15,606 nt of DNA from Faecalimonas sp. (GTDB lineage: Bacteria; Bacillota_A; Clostridia; Lachnospirales; Lachnospiraceae). Positions 13,956-15,606 of the stretch are shown piece after piece. Location: contig JAPFCT010000038.1 in the NCBI GenBank assembly GCA_026169575.1, forward strand, positions 1-15,606, in the 5' to 3' direction. The notes beneath the pieces were generated by a model. That model was not told the DNA's origin. It did no database searches and saw nothing but the letters and a program-made list of their open reading frames with translations. A program made the position numbers and the translations under genes. Within the stretch, counting starts at the first letter, position 1; each line of letters begins with the position of its first letter.

Positions 13956-14885
13956 ATGAAACAAGAAAAAGAAACAATCGATGGAATAAAAAAAGAAACT
14001 TCATACAGAAATTTTTTAGGGGAAGAGATCGTAACACTCATTACGCCAAGACCCTTTCCCTACGCATCCTCTCCCTTGTTTAAAGGAAAAGCATCTGCCG
14101 TCAAACTCTATCTCCGGCTTCAGGGAAGCAGAATCAATGATTTTCGCCTTGCCAATATACGGGCTGGAATAACACGAAAAGGCTGGTATCCCTTTGGATA
14201 CGTATGGCATGATATTTACAATCCATATTTTAACACTATTAAAGCCAAATATTATATGCAGTTAGTCAGTGTTTCACTTCACGCAAAGACATTTCCCCAT
14301 TTCGGAGCTTACGAGCAGGGGAAAGCATTAAAAGTTTCCTATTCCCGGCTCGATGCAACACGACGTGTAATCCTGAGGAGAAAAGAAGAAACGTGGAACC
14401 GTGAAGCACAAAAAGCAATCCAACTGCAAAGAATTAACTACAATGAAACAAATTCAGTCAAATTTAATCAACTACGCAGCTTAGCAGAACAATTTTATCC
14501 GGGATACCTTTTACCTGAATCCATCTTCCACTTTTTTGACAGCTATGTCAATGAACAGTTTACACCGAAAGTGTTTGACGGAAAAAACGGACAGCGATAT
14601 ATGCTTACCACACTCTTTCCAGTTTGGGGTCGTGAAAGCCTTTATGAGCTGATTAAATTTGAGCGAAATAAAGGGAAACCGAGCAGAGGAATACTTACTT
14701 ACGCTGATAGCGGCAACTTCCCTTTTGCCGCAGACGGACTCGGCAATATTTATTTTATAAAATTAAAAAATACAAAACAAACAGATTCTGAAATTTACTT
14801 TTATGATCACGAGCTAAATTGTTCAGAACTTATATGTGAAGGACTCTTCCAGATGACGGAAAGCTGGGATGAACTAATATGGTAA
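13956..14885 (+). CDS. HNH/EndoVII (WHH-like) toxin-type nuclease domain fused to SUKH (SMI1/KNR4) immunity domain
   Basis: A 309-aa protein, the only plus-strand gene. Residues about 25-140 resemble the WHH-type HNH/EndoVII nuclease tips of polymorphic toxins: RINDFRLANIRAG (59-71), YPFGYVWHD (78-86), YMQLVSVSLH (100-109) and PHFGA (114-118). Candidate metal ligands are His85, His109 and His115; Asp86 stands where the family usually has the second His. Residues about 185-300 match the SUKH superfamily (SMI1/KNR4): LPESIFHFFDSYV, then ADSGNFPFAADGLGNIYFIKL and IYFYDHE. SUKH proteins are known immunity partners of nuclease toxins. No secretion, Rhs or LXG delivery region precedes the nuclease part, and the nearest in-frame stop is at 13887. 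No ribosome site precedes the ATG, so expression may be weak. It is more AT-rich than the neighbouring sua5 and metG genes, suggesting acquisition. It could be a self-neutralised remnant, a combined orphan immunity protein or a regulated intracellular nuclease. Confidence 0.75.
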   Translation: MKQEKETIDGIKKETSYRNFLGEEIVTLITPRPFPYASSPLFKGKASAVKLYLRLQGSRINDFRLANIRAGITRKGWYPFGYVWHDIYNPYFNTIKAKYYMQLVSVSLHAKTFPHFGAYEQGKALKVSYSRLDATRRVILRRKEETWNREAQKAIQLQRINYNETNSVKFNQLRSLAEQFYPGYLLPESIFHFFDSYVNEQFTPKVFDGKNGQRYMLTTLFPVWGRESLYELIKFERNKGKPSRGILTYADSGNFPFAADGLGNIYFIKLKNTKQTDSEIYFYDHELNCSELICEGLFQMTESWDELIW

Positions 14886-14923
14886 ACAGAAAAACTGTCC
14901 TGAAAATAGGACAGTTTTTCTGT
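14886..14923 (+). terminator. 16-bp hairpin terminator after the nuclease-SUKH gene
   Basis: ACAGAAAAACTGTCCT (14886-14901) pairs perfectly with AGGACAGTTTTTCTGT (14908-14923) around a 6-nt loop. The core ACTGTCCT/AGGACAGT stem is followed by TTTTT on the plus strand and by the matching run on the minus strand, so it can work in both directions. It starts directly after the stop codon. Confidence 0.88.
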
Positions 14924-15024
14924 ATGAGTTTGTATTATACGAATCGTAAACCCTGAATATAATGTCTGTAAAGACATTTAGAGTTGAACAAAAAATGTAC
15001 AAAGTTATTATAAAATAAAATTTT

Positions 15025-15056
15025 AAAAAAAGCAAGAAAGTAACTTAAATACTTGC
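15025..15056 (-). terminator. Rho-independent terminator after metG
   Basis: Minus strand: GCAAG (15056-15052) and CTTGC (15036-15032) close a hairpin with inner AAGTA/TACTT pairing, followed by seven T residues (15031-15025). It lies about 50 nt after the metG stop. The stem is imperfect but the T tract is strong. Confidence 0.65.
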
Positions 15057-15105
15057 GCATAGTCCTCATCCTGCAGCTGTATAACCGACACATTCCGGAT
15101 CTGTT

Positions 15106-15606
15106 TTAGTACAATTTCGCTCCCGCCGGAATTCTGTCATCTACCATCAGTACATTCAGTCCTTCTCTTCCCTCTACAAGGTGCGTAGCAGAAATGATCA
15201 TACCGCAGGAATCAATTCCCATCATCTTTCTCGGAGGCAGGTTCACGATCGCGATCAGTGTCTTGCCTACAAGTTCTTCTGGCTCATAGTAATCATGGAT
15301 TCCGCTTAAGATCACGCGGTCTTCCCCGCTTCCATCGTCTAATACGAACTTCAGAAGCTTCTTAGATTTTGGAACTGCTTCACATTCTTTTACTTTTACA
15401 GCACGGAAATCTGACTTGCTGAAGGTGTCAAAATCTACCATATCTTCAAATAATGGCTCTACTTCTACATTAGAGAAATCAATCTCTACTTTTGCGGAAG
15501 TCTCCACAGACGGTACAGCCGCCTCGGCAACTTTTGCTGCCGGCGCTTTCTGTGCAGCATTGTTTGCTTCGTTCTTAGCAGCGCCCTGTGACTTCATTGT
15601 CGGGAA
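15106..15606 (-). CDS. metG: Methionyl-tRNA synthetase, C-terminal part (partial)
   Basis: The 3' end of a gene that runs off the right edge; 166 residues are visible. The frame is open to the edge and reads FPTMKSQG before an Ala/Lys-rich linker (about 10-40), so the Met at 15597 is internal and not a start. Residues about 60-166 are the EMAP/Trbp111-like OB-fold tRNA-binding domain appended to many bacterial MetRS: DFDTFSKSDFRAVKVKECEAVPKSKKLLKFVLDDG, then RVILSGIHDYYEPEELVGKTL and NLPPRKMMGIDSCGMIISA. MetRS charges tRNA-Met, and this domain mediates dimerisation and tRNA affinity. The linker before the OB fold (NNAAQKAPAAKVAEAAVP) is low complexity and common in this class. A free-standing tRNA-binding protein is excluded by the continuing frame. 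Confidence 0.92.
   Translation of the reverse strand, partial: FPTMKSQGAAKNEANNAAQKAPAAKVAEAAVPSVETSAKVEIDFSNVEVEPLFEDMVDFDTFSKSDFRAVKVKECEAVPKSKKLLKFVLDDGSGEDRVILSGIHDYYEPEELVGKTLIAIVNLPPRKMMGIDSCGMIISATHLVEGREGLNVLMVDDRIPAGAKLY

Noticed and set aside
14961..14978. Short inverted repeat AATGTCT/AGACATT in the gap before metG's terminator
   Set aside because: Seven-bp stem with no T tract and no gene nearby in a fitting position; no function can be supported.
1..15606. CRISPR arrays, tRNA or rRNA genes, riboswitches, insertion sequences
   Set aside because: None were recognised: no regularly spaced repeats, no tRNA-like cloverleaf or CCA-end pattern, no transposase or terminal inverted repeats. 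This was a reading by eye, so a small RNA could be missed.

Overview
The window looks like chromosomal DNA from a low- to mid-GC Bacillota of the Lachnospiraceae type. The signs are AGGAGG-type ribosome sites, TTGACA/TATAAT-like promoters, a monoderm-style Tad pilus cluster with DUF5702- and BofA-family proteins, and a sua5/rpiB/upp operon resembling the ywlC-ywlE-ywlF...upp region of Bacillus. The family call is inference from gene content. Nearly all genes lie on the minus strand; the exception is one plus-strand gene at 13956-14885.

Tad/Flp pilus block (1-7217, read right to left): a BofA-like membrane protein, then a clear promoter (6934-6962), a possible small basic leader ORF, then tadZ, tadA, tadB, tadC, a 58-residue Flp pilin (2390-2566, easy to miss because of its size), a DUF5702 protein and a TadE-like protein. 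Genes overlap or nearly touch from tadZ to tadC, so they should be one transcript. TadZ and TadA are cytosolic ATPases, TadB and TadC form the inner-membrane platform, Flp is the pilus subunit, and the last two are minor pilin-like or surface components. No prepilin peptidase (TadV) lies inside the window. Two of the proteins carry unusual extracytoplasmic modules: an atrophied-Ig-like domain in TadC and a tandem Cys/His module in the TadE-like protein.

Sugar-transport block (7335-10918, right to left): a LacI-family regulator with its own strong promoter and palindromic candidate operators, a GPH-family (MelB-like) symporter whose start overlaps the regulator's end, and an MBL-fold hydrolase. 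No glycosidase is present.

Housekeeping operon (11091-13752, right to left): sua5 (fused to a low-molecular-weight phosphatase-like domain that has lost its catalytic residues), rpiB and upp, ending at a strong terminator. Its promoter sits so close to the start codon that the mRNA is predicted to be leaderless or nearly so.

Right edge: a plus-strand gene encoding a rare single-chain combination of an HNH/EndoVII (WHH-like) nuclease domain, of the kind found at the tip of polymorphic toxins, and a SUKH (SMI1/KNR4) immunity domain, closed by a 16-bp terminator. It is followed by the 3' part of metG, which runs off the window. The most interesting items are the toxin-immunity fusion, the Sua5-pseudophosphatase fusion and the Cys/His repeats of the TadE-like protein.
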